Below are positions 35,835-44,714 of a DNA stretch of 64,000 nt, in pieces. Both the position numbers and the translations under genes were made by a program. The stretch's first letter is position 1; every line of letters begins with the position of its first letter. The notes beneath the pieces are model-generated. The model did no database searches and was not told the origin of the DNA. It worked only from the letters and a program-made list of their open reading frames with translations. This stretch comes from JAHEFT01 sp963766195 (GTDB lineage Bacteria > Pseudomonadota > Gammaproteobacteria > Xanthomonadales > SZUA-36): the NCBI GenBank assembly GCA_963766195.1, contig CAVXYY010000005.1:558001-622000 (forward strand), written 5' to 3'.

Positions 35835-37223
35835 ATGAGCAGCCTGTTGATCAGGAACGGCACCGTGGTTACCGCAACGGACCACTATCGAGCGGATGTT
35901 CTGATCCGGGATGAGAAGGTGGTCGCCATCGCTACCCACCTGGACGAAAGCGCCGACCGGACCATTGACGCGGAAGCCTGCTACCTGTTTCCTGGCGGAA
36001 TCGATGCGCACACCCACATGGAACTGCCCTTCATGGGCACCTTCGCCAGTGACACATTCCATTCGGGTACGCTGGCGGGGCTTCACGGAGGCACGACCAC
36101 GATCGTCGATTTCGCCATCCAGACCCAGGGCGAGAGCCTTGAAGCCGCGATCCAGGAATGGCACCGCAAGGCCGATGGCCATGCCGTGGGCGATTACGCC
36201 TTTCATTGCGCGGTTACTGATTTCAACGAGGAAACGCGTAAAGAAATACCGCGCGTGATCAACGAACACGGCATTAATTCCTTCAAGACATTCATGGCCT
36301 ATAAAGGCGCGTTGATGGTGGATGACCGCCAGATGTTCGAGTTGATGAAGGAACTGGTTAAACACGGCGGGATCATCACCACGCATGCCGAGAATGGCGA
36401 CATGGTTGATCACCTGGTGCAGAAATTCCTCGCTGAGGGCAAAACAGAACCCCGTTACCACGTGTTATCCCGGCCGCCGATCTGCGAAGCGGAAGCGAGC
36501 GGCCGCGTTATTGACCTGGCGTTCCAGGCTCAATGCCCTCTTTATATCGTGCACATGACCTGCGAAGAATCGTTAGCGCGGGTAAAGGCGGCCACTGCCC
36601 GCAACCAGAAAGTCCACGTGGAAACCTGTGTGCAATACCTGTTGCTGGACGATTCATTGTATTTCCAGGACGGCTTCGAAGGTTCCAGGGTGGTCATGAG
36701 TCCACCGCTGCGCAAACCCAAGGACCAGGATGCGCTGTGGGCTGCAATCAATCAGAACCTGGTCCAGCACGTAGCGACCGATCATTGCCCTTTCTGTACT
36801 GATCAGAAGGAAATGGGTATCGATAATTTTTCAAAAATCCCCAACGGTGCGCCGGGTGTGGAACACCGGGTGGAATTGATGTACTCGGAGGGGGTCGGAA
36901 AAGAGCGCATTTCGCTGAACAAGTTCGTGGAAGTGACCTCGACCATGGCGGCCAAGATATTCGGCCTGTTTCCCCGCAAGGGGACGATTGCAGTTGGCTC
37001 AGATGCCGACATCATTATTTTCGACCCCGCAGTGAAACATACGATCTCCGCCGACAGTCACCACATGCAGGTGGATTACTCAGCGTACGAGGGCTGGGAA
37101 GTGCAGGGCAAATGCCGCCACACCATTCTGCGGGGCACTGTGGCGATTGACGACGGCATGCCCTGTGTTGACGAAGGATTCGGTCAGTACCTGGCGCGTC
37201 CGCCATTTAACCCTCGCTATTGA
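35835..37223 (+). CDS. hydA: Dihydropyrimidinase (hydantoinase)
   Basis: The 462-aa cyclic-amidohydrolase opens dihydrouracil or dihydrothymine to N-carbamoyl-beta-amino acids. It shows the metal pair GGIDAHTHMELPFMG, the carboxylated lysine region NSFKTFMAYKG, GIITTHAENGD, and YIVHMTCEESL, with the last metal Asp in ATDHCPFC. The ribosome site AGGAGA fixes the start. It is the first gene of a five-gene operon: this enzyme, beta-ureidopropionase, an NCS1 transporter and PreT/PreA, i.e. the whole reductive pyrimidine route. Confidence 0.92.
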   Translation: MSSLLIRNGTVVTATDHYRADVLIRDEKVVAIATHLDESADRTIDAEACYLFPGGIDAHTHMELPFMGTFASDTFHSGTLAGLHGGTTTIVDFAIQTQGESLEAAIQEWHRKADGHAVGDYAFHCAVTDFNEETRKEIPRVINEHGINSFKTFMAYKGALMVDDRQMFELMKELVKHGGIITTHAENGDMVDHLVQKFLAEGKTEPRYHVLSRPPICEAEASGRVIDLAFQAQCPLYIVHMTCEESLARVKAATARNQKVHVETCVQYLLLDDSLYFQDGFEGSRVVMSPPLRKPKDQDALWAAINQNLVQHVATDHCPFCTDQKEMGIDNFSKIPNGAPGVEHRVELMYSEGVGKERISLNKFVEVTSTMAAKIFGLFPRKGTIAVGSDADIIIFDPAVKHTISADSHHMQVDYSAYEGWEVQGKCRHTILRGTVAIDDGMPCVDEGFGQYLARPPFNPRY

Positions 37224-37258
37224 ACAGTTGACCAGGGATCACCCAGGAGAGGCTTAAC

Positions 37259-38125
37259 ATGTCACGAATTATCAAGGCGGGCATCATCCAGATGGCCAAC
37301 AAACTCGATACCGGAGCTTCGGTGGAAGAGCATCGCAAAGCAATGATCGAGGCGCACATCCCGTACATCACGGAGGCTGGCGAGAAAGGTGTCCAGATGT
37401 TGTGCTTTCAGGAAATATTCACCGGCCCCTATTTCTGCCCGTCGCAGGACGTTAAGTGGTACGACGCGGCGGAAGCCATTCCGGATGGTCCGACCACACA
37501 GCTGATGTGTGAGTATGCGAAGAAATACAGCATGGTGATTATCGTGCCGATCTATGAAGAACACATGACCGGCGTGTATTACAACACCGCTGCCGTGATC
37601 GACGCGGATGGCAGCTACCTTGGAAAGTACCGCAAGATGCACCTTCCCCAGGTTGCGGGTTTCTGGGAAAAGTTCTTTTTCAAGCCCGGCAACCTGGGTT
37701 ACCCGGTATTCGATACGGCTTACGGCAAAGTCGGTGTATATATCTGCTATGACCGGCACTTTCCGGATGGGGCGCGCTGCCTCGGTCTGAACGGCGCTGA
37801 GATCGTTTTCAACCCTTCGGCCACGGTGGCGGGCCTGTCCCGGCACCTCTGGGAACTGGAGCAACCCGCGCATGCTGTTGCCAATGGCTATTTCGTAGCT
37901 GCCATCAACCGGGTCGGCACGGAGGAGCCATGGAATATCGGCAAGTTTTATGGATCCTCCTACTTTGCCAACCCACGTGGTCAGATCGTTGCCCAGGCCA
38001 GTGAAGACCAGGACGAGATGGTCATCGCGGAACTGGACCTCGACCTGGTTCGAGAGGTTCGGAACACCTGGCAGTTTTTCCGCGACCGCCGGCCCGAGAC
38101 CTATGGCCAACTGACGGAACTCTGA
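37259..38125 (+). CDS. Beta-ureidopropionase (N-carbamoyl-beta-alanine amidohydrolase), nitrilase superfamily
   Basis: This 288-aa protein has the Glu-Lys-Cys triad of nitrilases: Glu in MLCFQEIFTGPYF, Lys in YRKMHLPQ and Cys in VYICYDRHFPDGARCLGLNG. It hydrolyses N-carbamoyl-beta-alanine to beta-alanine, CO2 and ammonia, the third step of reductive pyrimidine breakdown. Start ATG has AGGAGAGG just upstream. It sits 35 nt after dihydropyrimidinase and 10 nt before the transporter. Confidence 0.9.
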   Translation: MSRIIKAGIIQMANKLDTGASVEEHRKAMIEAHIPYITEAGEKGVQMLCFQEIFTGPYFCPSQDVKWYDAAEAIPDGPTTQLMCEYAKKYSMVIIVPIYEEHMTGVYYNTAAVIDADGSYLGKYRKMHLPQVAGFWEKFFFKPGNLGYPVFDTAYGKVGVYICYDRHFPDGARCLGLNGAEIVFNPSATVAGLSRHLWELEQPAHAVANGYFVAAINRVGTEEPWNIGKFYGSSYFANPRGQIVAQASEDQDEMVIAELDLDLVREVRNTWQFFRDRRPETYGQLTEL

Positions 38126-38135
38126 TCTTTCTCCC

Positions 38136-39605
38136 ATGACTGGCAGCAACGGGGGAATGACACAGGCAGCCGGCATCGATGCGGGTCTGAGCAATGCGGA
38201 TATCGCACCGGTACCGCAGTCCAAACGCGACTGGAAGGCCATTTCCTTTTTCTCCCTGTGGGTCGGGATGGCCGTCAATATTCCAACCTACATGATCGCA
38301 GCATCCCTGGTTGATGGCGGGATGAATTGGCGCCAGGCCATGGTGACGGTGCTGTTGGGCAACCTGATCGTGCTGGTTCCAATGGCGCTATCAGGGCATG
38401 CAGGAACCAAGTACGGCATTCCATTTCCGGTTTTTGCACGGGCCTCGTTTGGAATCAACGGGGCCCATATACCTTCCTTCCTGCGCGCCATCGTGGCCTG
38501 CGGTTGGTTCGGCATTCAAACCTGGATTGGCGGAGCCGCCATCTACACGATCCTGCTGATCCTGTTTCCCGCCGTTGCCGACACCCCGGACCTGATGCCC
38601 GGTTGGGTAGGCGTGCACTGGGCACAGTTCACCTGTTTCATGGTGTTTTGGGCCATGAATATTGCCTTGATCTGGCGCGGGATCAATTCCATCCGGGTGC
38701 TGGAGCACCTGGCGGCGCCTTTCCTGTTGCTGTGTGGCCTGGCGTTGCTGGCCTGGGCTTACGTCCAGGCAGACGGATTCGGACCGATGCTGCAGACCGA
38801 GTCACAACTGTCCAGCGACCTTTTCTGGGATCTGTTCTTTCCCAGCTTGACCGCGATGGTGGGTTTCTGGGCCACCCTGACCCTGAATATCTCGGACTTC
38901 ACCCGTTACGCCCGCAGCCAGCGGTCCCAGGTAGTGGGACAACTTTCCGGCTTGCCCACGACCATGACCCTGTTCGCTTTCATTGGCGTGGCCGTGACTT
39001 CGGCTACTATCGTGATCTTCGGTGAGGCGATCTGGGACCCGGTGGTTCTGGTCCGCCGTTTCGATTCCCCGGTGCTCGTGTTTTTTTCCATGGTGGCGGT
39101 AGTGATTGCAACCCTTTCCACCAATGCGGCGGCGAACGTGGTCGGTCCGGCCAACAGCTTCTCCAATATGTGGCCATCGAAAATCGATTTTAAGCGGGGT
39201 GGGTACATCACCGGGGTGATCGGAATCGTGATGATGCCCTGGAAATTACTGGCAGATCCCAGTGGGTACATTTTCACCTGGCTGATCGGTTACTCCGCTT
39301 TGCTGGGGCCGGTCATCGGCATTATCCTGGTGGACTATTTCCTGGTTCGGGGAACGGTGCTTGATGTCGATGATCTCTACCGCCGGCAAGGTCAGTACGC
39401 GGGGGTCAACAGCCGTGCCGTGATTGCGCTGCTCATCGGCGTGCTGCCGAATGTCCCCGGCTTCCTGGTACAAATGGGCATGACGCAGGGCGAGGGTATG
39501 CTGATTGATTTATATAATTACGCCTGGTTCACGGGACTGGCGATCGCCGGGCTGGTTTACTGGGTATTGATGAGGGACCGCGTCACGGCCGGGGAGACAT
39601 CATGA
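38136..39605 (+). CDS. NCS1-family nucleobase:cation symporter
   Basis: The 489-aa membrane protein has about 12 hydrophobic spans and the NCS1 signature SLWVGMAVNIPTYMIAASL near the N-terminus, GTKYGIPFPVFARASFG, and NISDFTRYARSQ. It would import uracil, dihydropyrimidines or related hydantoins for the pathway. The first ATG is at 38136; an ATG at 38157 after GGGGGA is an alternative start. Its TGA overlaps the ATG of preT. Confidence 0.88.
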   Translation: MTGSNGGMTQAAGIDAGLSNADIAPVPQSKRDWKAISFFSLWVGMAVNIPTYMIAASLVDGGMNWRQAMVTVLLGNLIVLVPMALSGHAGTKYGIPFPVFARASFGINGAHIPSFLRAIVACGWFGIQTWIGGAAIYTILLILFPAVADTPDLMPGWVGVHWAQFTCFMVFWAMNIALIWRGINSIRVLEHLAAPFLLLCGLALLAWAYVQADGFGPMLQTESQLSSDLFWDLFFPSLTAMVGFWATLTLNISDFTRYARSQRSQVVGQLSGLPTTMTLFAFIGVAVTSATIVIFGEAIWDPVVLVRRFDSPVLVFFSMVAVVIATLSTNAAANVVGPANSFSNMWPSKIDFKRGGYITGVIGIVMMPWKLLADPSGYIFTWLIGYSALLGPVIGIILVDYFLVRGTVLDVDDLYRRQGQYAGVNSRAVIALLIGVLPNVPGFLVQMGMTQGEGMLIDLYNYAWFTGLAIAGLVYWVLMRDRVTAGETS

Positions 39606-40951
39606 GCACAGAAAACGGAATCAGGGCAGGGCGCCTGGACCCGGGACAGATTCAAGCGAATTATTCTGACATTCACCCGCCATTGAACCCGAACCAGGCT
39701 GCCGTGGAAGCGGCGAGGTGCCTGTTTTGCCATGATGCGCCCTGCACTGAAGCCTGCCCCACCGGTATCGATATTCCGGGTTTCATACGCAAAATTTCCA
39801 CCGGTAATACGCGCGGCGCAGCGATCACGATTCTCAGTGAAAACATCATGGGTGGCACCTGCGCCAATGTCTGCCCGGTTGAAGAACTCTGTGAGCAGGT
39901 CTGTGTTAAAAACACGGCCGAACAACAGCCCGTTCGGATCGGACTTTTACAAAGGTTTGCAACGGATTACCTGTTCGAGCGCGGCGAGCAGCCTTTTCAC
40001 CGTGATCAGGCGTCCGGGAAGCATGTCGCCGTGGTCGGAGCAGGCCCGGCCGGTCTTTCCTGTGCTCACCGCCTGGCGATGCGTGGACATCGGGTCACAC
40101 TGTTTGAAGCCCGAAGCAAAGCCGGCGGACTCAACGAGTACGGCCTGGCAGCATACAAGATGCTCAATCAAAGAGCTGCCAACGAGGTAAGGTTTATTCT
40201 GGAAATAGGCGATATTAGTCTTGAATATAATAAAAAATTAGGTTCAGACATCAAACTGTCACAGCTTCAGCAGGACTACGATGCGGTATTTCTCGGCCTG
40301 GGGCACAACGATGTAAAACGTCTTGGGCTGAAAAATGAAGAGATTGACGGTGTGCACAGCGCAATTGACTACATTGCCAGAATTCGCCAGGAGGACCTGG
40401 CGAAACTCCCGGTCGGTCGTCGCGTAGTCGTCATCGGCGGCGGGAACACCGCGATCGACATCTCGGTACAGATCAGGAAATTGGGCGCCGAGTACGTGAC
40501 CCTGGTCTACCGGCGTGGGGAAGAAGACATGGGCGCTACCGTTCATGAACGGGAAATTGCGCAAACCAACGGGGTGTTGATCAAGACCTGGGCCAGTCCG
40601 CAGCAAATCCTGGTTGATGATTCGGGTGTCAGCGGCGTGGTTTTCGAGTATACCGGGTATGACCCGGCAGGACGGCTGCGGGGTACCGGGGAGACCTTTA
40701 CGCTGGCCGCAGACCAGGTATTCAAGGCCATTGGCCAGAAATTCAACGATGAGCTGCTTCCATCCAGCGGTTTGCCCGACATTGAGAACGGCCGGATTCG
40801 GGTGGATGAGGACCGCCGGACCAGTCTGCCGCGTGTGTGGGCAGGAGGTGACTGCGTTGCCGGCAAGGACCTGACGGTGGTTGCGGTCCAGGACGGTAAA
40901 CTGGCCGCAGAGAGCATCAACCGATTTTTAACCGATTCAGCAACGGATTAG
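39602..40951 (+). CDS. preT: Dihydropyrimidine dehydrogenase, NAD-dependent subunit PreT
   Basis: The 449-aa protein is GltD-like. It has an N-terminal Cys-rich 4Fe-4S region (CLFCHDAPCTEACPTGIDIP and CANVCPVEELCEQVC), then an FAD site (HVAVVGAGPAGLSCAHRLA) and an NAD site (VVIGGGNTAIDISVQIRKLG). It feeds electrons from NAD(P)H to PreA for uracil/thymine reduction. GGGGAGA precedes its ATG, which overlaps the transporter stop (ATGA). Confidence 0.93.
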   Translation: MSTENGIRAGRLDPGQIQANYSDIHPPLNPNQAAVEAARCLFCHDAPCTEACPTGIDIPGFIRKISTGNTRGAAITILSENIMGGTCANVCPVEELCEQVCVKNTAEQQPVRIGLLQRFATDYLFERGEQPFHRDQASGKHVAVVGAGPAGLSCAHRLAMRGHRVTLFEARSKAGGLNEYGLAAYKMLNQRAANEVRFILEIGDISLEYNKKLGSDIKLSQLQQDYDAVFLGLGHNDVKRLGLKNEEIDGVHSAIDYIARIRQEDLAKLPVGRRVVVIGGGNTAIDISVQIRKLGAEYVTLVYRRGEEDMGATVHEREIAQTNGVLIKTWASPQQILVDDSGVSGVVFEYTGYDPAGRLRGTGETFTLAADQVFKAIGQKFNDELLPSSGLPDIENGRIRVDEDRRTSLPRVWAGGDCVAGKDLTVVAVQDGKLAAESINRFLTDSATD

Positions 40952-40953
40952 CC

Positions 40954-42222
40954 ATGGCAGACCTGACCTGTAACATCGCGGGCGTTACTTCCCCCAACCC
41001 ATTCTGGCTGGCTTCCGGGCCTCCAACGGACAAGCAGATCAACGTTGAGCGCGCTTTCGAGGCGGGCTGGGGCGGCGTGGTCTGGAAAACGCTGGGAGAG
41101 GCCGGGCCGCCCATCGTCAATGTTTGTTCGCGCTACGGGACCGTTGATTACAACGGTCAGCGCATGATTGGCCTCAACAACATCGAGTTGATTACGGATC
41201 GCCCGCTAGAGGTCAACCTGGCAGAAATCACGGCGGTGAAGAAAGCCTGGCCGGACCGGGCGATGGTGGTGTCCCTGATGGTGCCCTGCAATGAGAAAGC
41301 CTGGCGTGACATCCTGAAACAGGTAGAACAAACGGGTTGCGACGGTGTGGAACTGAATTTCGGTTGTCCGCATGGGATGAGCGAACGCGGCATGGGCTCC
41401 GCCGTGGGCCAGGTGCCCGAATACATCCGTGATGTAACCGGATGGTGCAAGCAGAGTACGGGGCTGCCCGTTTTCGTCAAGCTGACACCCAATATCACCG
41501 ATATCCGCTTTCCTGCACGGGCCGCCTGTGAGGGCGGAGCCGATGCTGTGTCGCTGATCAACACCATAAACTCCATCGTGTCTGTCAACCTGGACACTCT
41601 TTCTCCGGAGCCTTCGGTTGCCGGGAAGGGTGCACACGGCGGTTATTCCGGCCCCGCGGTCAGGCCGATCGCCTTGAGCATGGTGTCTGAAATCGCCCGG
41701 GACCCGGAAACCCTCAATCTTCCGATCTCAGGCATTGGCGGAATCGGTACCTGGCGTGATGCGGCCGAATACATCGCCCTGGGCTGCGGCAGTGTGCAGG
41801 TATGCACGGCGGCCATGCGTTTCGGCTTCCGTATCATCGATGACATGGTCGATGGATTGAACAACTGGATGGATGATAAAGGTTACCGGACGCTGGAGGA
41901 TTTTCGCGGAAAGGCCGTTAAGAACGTGACCGACTGGAACAAGCTGGATCTCAACTACAAAACCCTGGCCGTTATCGATCAGGACAGGTGCATTGAGTGC
42001 GGACTGTGTCACATCGTTTGTGAGGACACTTCGCACCAGGCCATCGCAAAACATAAAGAGCCGGACGGCAAGCGGACTTACACCGTGATCGATGAGGAGT
42101 GCGTGGGTTGCAACCTATGTGCCCTGGTCTGCCCGGTCTCGAACTGCATCACCATGCAGGTGCAGGATACCGGACTACCTTACCTCAATTGGGGTGATCA
42201 TCCGAACAACTTCCCGCATTGA
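40954..42222 (+). CDS. preA: Dihydropyrimidine dehydrogenase catalytic subunit PreA
   Basis: The 422-aa FMN protein has an N-terminal TIM barrel of the dihydroorotate dehydrogenase type (NPFWLASGPPTD, GVELNFGCPHGM, ISGIGGIGTWRDAAEY). Two C-terminal 4Fe-4S ferredoxin motifs follow (CIECGLCHIVCEDTSHQ and CVGCNLCALVCPVSNC). It reduces uracil or thymine to the dihydro form, using PreT's electrons. It begins 2 nt after preT. The operon then ends; a small inverted repeat follows the stop. Confidence 0.93.
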   Translation: MADLTCNIAGVTSPNPFWLASGPPTDKQINVERAFEAGWGGVVWKTLGEAGPPIVNVCSRYGTVDYNGQRMIGLNNIELITDRPLEVNLAEITAVKKAWPDRAMVVSLMVPCNEKAWRDILKQVEQTGCDGVELNFGCPHGMSERGMGSAVGQVPEYIRDVTGWCKQSTGLPVFVKLTPNITDIRFPARAACEGGADAVSLINTINSIVSVNLDTLSPEPSVAGKGAHGGYSGPAVRPIALSMVSEIARDPETLNLPISGIGGIGTWRDAAEYIALGCGSVQVCTAAMRFGFRIIDDMVDGLNNWMDDKGYRTLEDFRGKAVKNVTDWNKLDLNYKTLAVIDQDRCIECGLCHIVCEDTSHQAIAKHKEPDGKRTYTVIDEECVGCNLCALVCPVSNCITMQVQDTGLPYLNWGDHPNNFPH

Positions 42223-42225
42223 TTC

Positions 42226-42245
42226 AGGCCCCATTTATGGGGTCC
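42226..42245 (+). terminator. Possible hairpin terminator after preA
   Basis: Immediately after the preA stop there is an inverted repeat (GGCCCCAT at 42227-42234, ATGGGGTC at 42237-42244, TT loop, one mismatch at the base). No U-run follows, so termination would have to be weak or rho-assisted. Confidence 0.35.
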
Positions 42246-42480
42246 GGGTAAAGGGACAGATTCAACCATCGCAATATGGGGGAGAATTCTGACGCGGTGC
42301 GTGGATGGGACGCGCTTATCGAAATACCGCAGGGCAGGATCCAGACGGGATGCCGAAATCTGATGAGATGTCGCGGCGACCTGAATGAACCACTGAGGTT
42401 AAAGTGCGTTTAATACGAATTTTTTTATGGAAAAAGGCGTTTATTCTTCTTAGCTTCCGCCTTCAACTGAGTAAAGCGAG

Positions 42481-43779
42481 ATGCCTTTTTCCGGACCCAA
42501 TCTGGCGCAGCCCTATCCCATCAGCAATTTGTTGGGCCACGGGCTCAAGACCAAACCTGATGGTGTGGCACTGGCATCCGCCAGATCGCAAATGAGTTGG
42601 CGGCAACTTGATGAGGTCAGCACCTGGCTGGCGGCACAGTACCTGGCCCTGGGTTTGGAACGCGGGGACCTGGTCGCGCAGCCACTGGAGGAGGCAAGTC
42701 TCCCGCCACCCGATATCGATGCGCCGGCGTTCATCTATTTCACTTCCGGCAGCACCGGCAAACCCAAGGGGGTGACCCATACACAGCGCACGTATGGCTG
42801 GATGATCGCTGCCACCATGGCAGGGTTGGAACTCACTGATTCCGATGCAGTTCTGCCCGGTTCGTCGTTTTCGCACATCGGAGGGTCGCTGTTCGGGCTA
42901 TCAACGTTGGCCGCAGGTGCGCCCCTGGTCATTCCGCAGGGCAGTGACGGCCCGGAAATACTTTCGCTCCTGCGCCAGTTCCGTCCCAGTGTGTTGTGGA
43001 TGCTGCCGGCGGCGTTGATCGCGCTGATTCGCGACCACGACACGAGTGCAAATGATTTTTCCTCGATCCGGCTGTGTTTCTCCGGTGGTGACAAGGTTTC
43101 CAAAGAGCTGGAGCGTGAGTTCACTGACCTGGCTGGTCTCCCGGTCGATGAAAGTTACGGCATGACCGAGATTGGCGTTGCGACGCTCAATCCTCCATCA
43201 GGCGAAAATCGGATAGGCTCCATCGGGCGGCTCTGTCCGGGATACCAGATGTCTCTGCGTGATGATTCGGGGGCCGAAGTGCCGGTGGGTTCTCAAGGAA
43301 GACTGTGGGTTCGCTCCCCCACCAATACCGTGGGTTACTGGGGCAACCGGGAAGCCACCGAAGTGACGATCGTCGACGACTGGCTGGACACCGGTGATGT
43401 GATGCGGATTGATGATGACGGCTATCTTTGGTTCTGCGGGCGCAAAAAGCAGATCATTATTCACGATGGCTCAAACATCTGCCCGCAAGAAGTGGAGGAG
43501 GCCGTGGCAGAACACCCATCCGTGGAGGCCGCAGGCGTGGTCGGAATCAGCGACCTGGTGCATGGGGAAAATGTGCGGGCCTACGTTACGATCAAGCCCG
43601 GTGCAGAACGTCCCACGAGCAGCGAGCTGATTGGCTTCGCCCGCCAGCGGGTCGGTTACAAAGCGCCCGAAGAAATTGTCATTTACGATACGATGCCTCT
43701 GAACGTTACCGGCAAGGTAGATCGCATGATGCTCAAGCAGATGGCCGAAGTACGATTGACGGCGACCGCGGGAGGATAG
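42481..43779 (+). CDS. AMP-dependent acyl-CoA synthetase/ligase, internally shortened
   Basis: The protein has the AMP-binding P-loop FIYFTSGSTGKPKGVTH, DESYGMTEIGV, WLDTGDVMRIDDDGYLWFCGR and a C-terminal VTGKVDR motif of adenylating enzymes. It is only 432 aa, against about 500-550 in the family. The step from LGLERGDLVAQ directly to the P-loop in about 20 residues misses roughly 80-90 residues that normally fill this part, which suggests an in-frame deletion. Folding of the N-terminal subdomain may be harmed, so it may be non-functional. It lies apart from the pyrimidine operon; the substrate is unknown. Confidence 0.75.
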   Translation: MPFSGPNLAQPYPISNLLGHGLKTKPDGVALASARSQMSWRQLDEVSTWLAAQYLALGLERGDLVAQPLEEASLPPPDIDAPAFIYFTSGSTGKPKGVTHTQRTYGWMIAATMAGLELTDSDAVLPGSSFSHIGGSLFGLSTLAAGAPLVIPQGSDGPEILSLLRQFRPSVLWMLPAALIALIRDHDTSANDFSSIRLCFSGGDKVSKELEREFTDLAGLPVDESYGMTEIGVATLNPPSGENRIGSIGRLCPGYQMSLRDDSGAEVPVGSQGRLWVRSPTNTVGYWGNREATEVTIVDDWLDTGDVMRIDDDGYLWFCGRKKQIIIHDGSNICPQEVEEAVAEHPSVEAAGVVGISDLVHGENVRAYVTIKPGAERPTSSELIGFARQRVGYKAPEEIVIYDTMPLNVTGKVDRMMLKQMAEVRLTATAGG

Positions 43780-43813
43780 GCCGGGCCTGGCGAAGACAAG
43801 GGTTTCCCATCAT

Positions 43814-44107
43814 TCATCCGGCGTGAGTGCATACTTCCTGCACTAATCTGTCGCCCAGTTTATTTCGTGCTTCTTCCAGATCGTAGTCTGCCTGGAGCCC
43901 CATCCAGAACTCTTCAGAGGTTCCAAAGTAGCGCGCAAGCCGGAGTGCCGTGTCTGCGGTTACTGCCCGTTTTCCATGAACAATTTCATTTATCCTCCTT
44001 GGTGGCACACCCACTTCACGGGCGATCAGGTTCTGGCTGATACCCATGGGAACCAGGAATTCCTCGAGAAGAATCTCTCCAGGATGAATGTTTGTCAGTT
44101 TCGTCAT
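43814..44107 (-). CDS. higA: HigA-type antitoxin (XRE family)
   Basis: This 97-aa protein has the HigA/VapI pattern: NIHPGEILLEEFLVPMGIS, a helix-turn-helix (QNLIAREVGVPPRRINEIVHGKR) and ALRLARYFGTSEEFWMGLQ. HigA represses its operon and binds the HigB RNase. I chose the ATG at 44107, which has GAGG upstream, over a frame start at 44125. It follows a recognisable but frameshifted higB on the same strand, so the antitoxin may persist alone. Confidence 0.85.
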   Translation of the reverse strand: MTKLTNIHPGEILLEEFLVPMGISQNLIAREVGVPPRRINEIVHGKRAVTADTALRLARYFGTSEEFWMGLQADYDLEEARNKLGDRLVQEVCTHAG

Positions 44108-44121
44108 TATCAATACCTCAT

Positions 44122-44392
44122 TCAATGGTAATCAATGATTTCAACATTAAGAGCGTCACCTTCGCTCCAATGGAAACAGATTCTCCATTGATCATTAATC
44201 CGAACGCTGTGCTGTCCGACACGTTTCCCGCGAAGCACTTCCAGCCGATTAGCTGGCGGCACACGCAGGGGCAAAGTGTAACGAGGCACGTTGACATACG
44301 AAGCTTTCGCAGGGCGTCTGCTGGATAGTCTGGGGCAAAGTCGCGAGCGTAGGGCGATGCCACAGGGATGTCGGTTTCGAGTCAACGAACAC
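44122..44392 (-). pseudogene. higB: HigB toxin remnant with two single-base frameshifts
   Basis: Three frames join into a HigB/RelE-type toxin. From about 44392 the first frame reads VFVDSKPTSLWHR...LATLPQTIQQT, the second gives ALRKLRM, and the third gives RVPPANRLEVLRGKR, GQHSVRINDQWRICFHW and NVEIIDYH. The normal family order of xxRRKLRM-(9)-LRVPPxNRLExL fits when one base is restored near 44308 and another near 44289. The toxin would thus be inactive unless these are assembly errors. Its higA partner is intact and starts 14 nt after. Confidence 0.75.
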
Positions 44393-44482
44393 GGATTGGA
44401 GGTCCACGCGAAGCAAGAAGCCGAGGTACGTCACAAACGGAACGCGTTATAGCTGCGCGAACGTTGGGACAAATGTTAGCGA

Positions 44483-44513
44483 AGCGCGGTTTTGCCGCAG
44501 GCAAAGAAGCGCT
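44483..44513. repeat. Hairpin repeat, copy 1
   Basis: A two-part hairpin: outer stem AGCGC/GCGCT, asymmetric internal loop GGT/GAA, inner stem TTTGCC/GGCAAA and triloop GCA. The 21-nt core (44488-44508) occurs again, identically, at 50683-50703, but there the outer stem has a different paired sequence. It lies just downstream of tRNA-Phe and the 3'-end duplication on the minus strand. Confidence 0.65.
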
Positions 44514-44528
44514 GAGCGGTCGAAGGAA

Positions 44529-44562
44529 TGGTGCCCAGGGGCGGAATCGAACCACCGACACG
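44529..44562 (-). repeat. Tandem duplicate of the tRNA-Phe 3' end
   Basis: This 34-bp block is identical to the last 34 bases of the tRNA-Phe gene (CCA end, acceptor 3' strand and T-arm) and lies directly adjacent to it, with one base between. tRNA 3' ends are common attachment sites, so this may be the scar of an integrated and later lost element, or a slippage duplication. A HigBA remnant lies beyond it. Confidence 0.8.
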
Positions 44563-44563
44563 T

Positions 44564-44639
44564 TGGTGCCCAGGGGCGGAATCGAACCACCGACACGAGG
44601 ATTTTCAATCCTCTGCTCTACCGACTGAGCTACCTGGGC
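44564..44639 (-). tRNA. tRNA-Phe (GAA)
   Basis: A complete 76-nt tRNA with acceptor stem GCCCAGG pairing with CCTGGGC, a D-loop AGTCGGTAGA, the anticodon loop ATTGAAAAT (anticodon GAA), the T-loop TTCGATTC and an encoded CCA tail. It lies 75 nt downstream of the DUF1761 gene on the same strand and has its own upstream promoter-like sequence. Confidence 0.97.
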
Positions 44640-44661
44640 ATGGTATTGGGTGAGGCGCAGT

Positions 44662-44690
44662 ATTAAACCTTTAAGGGCTGTCAAAGTCAA
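44662..44690 (-). promoter_or_regulatory. Sigma-70-like promoter of tRNA-Phe
   Basis: On the minus strand TTGACT (44690-44685) and TTTAAT (44667-44662) are 17 nt apart and lie 22 nt before the mature tRNA 5' end. A GC-rich stretch (CTGCGCC) follows the -10 box, like stringently controlled stable-RNA promoters. Confidence 0.55.
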
Positions 44691-44714
44691 CCCAGTGCCC
44701 TGTCACGCAATTCA

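Noticed and set aside
37262..38278. Minus-strand open frame (338 aa) opposite the beta-ureidopropionase gene
   Set aside because: The plus-strand gene has all catalytic residues and good ribosome sites; this is a shadow frame.
42276..42413. 45-aa open frame between preA and the AMP ligase
   Set aside because: No ribosome site fitting the start, no hydrophobic or family features, and no coupling to neighbours.
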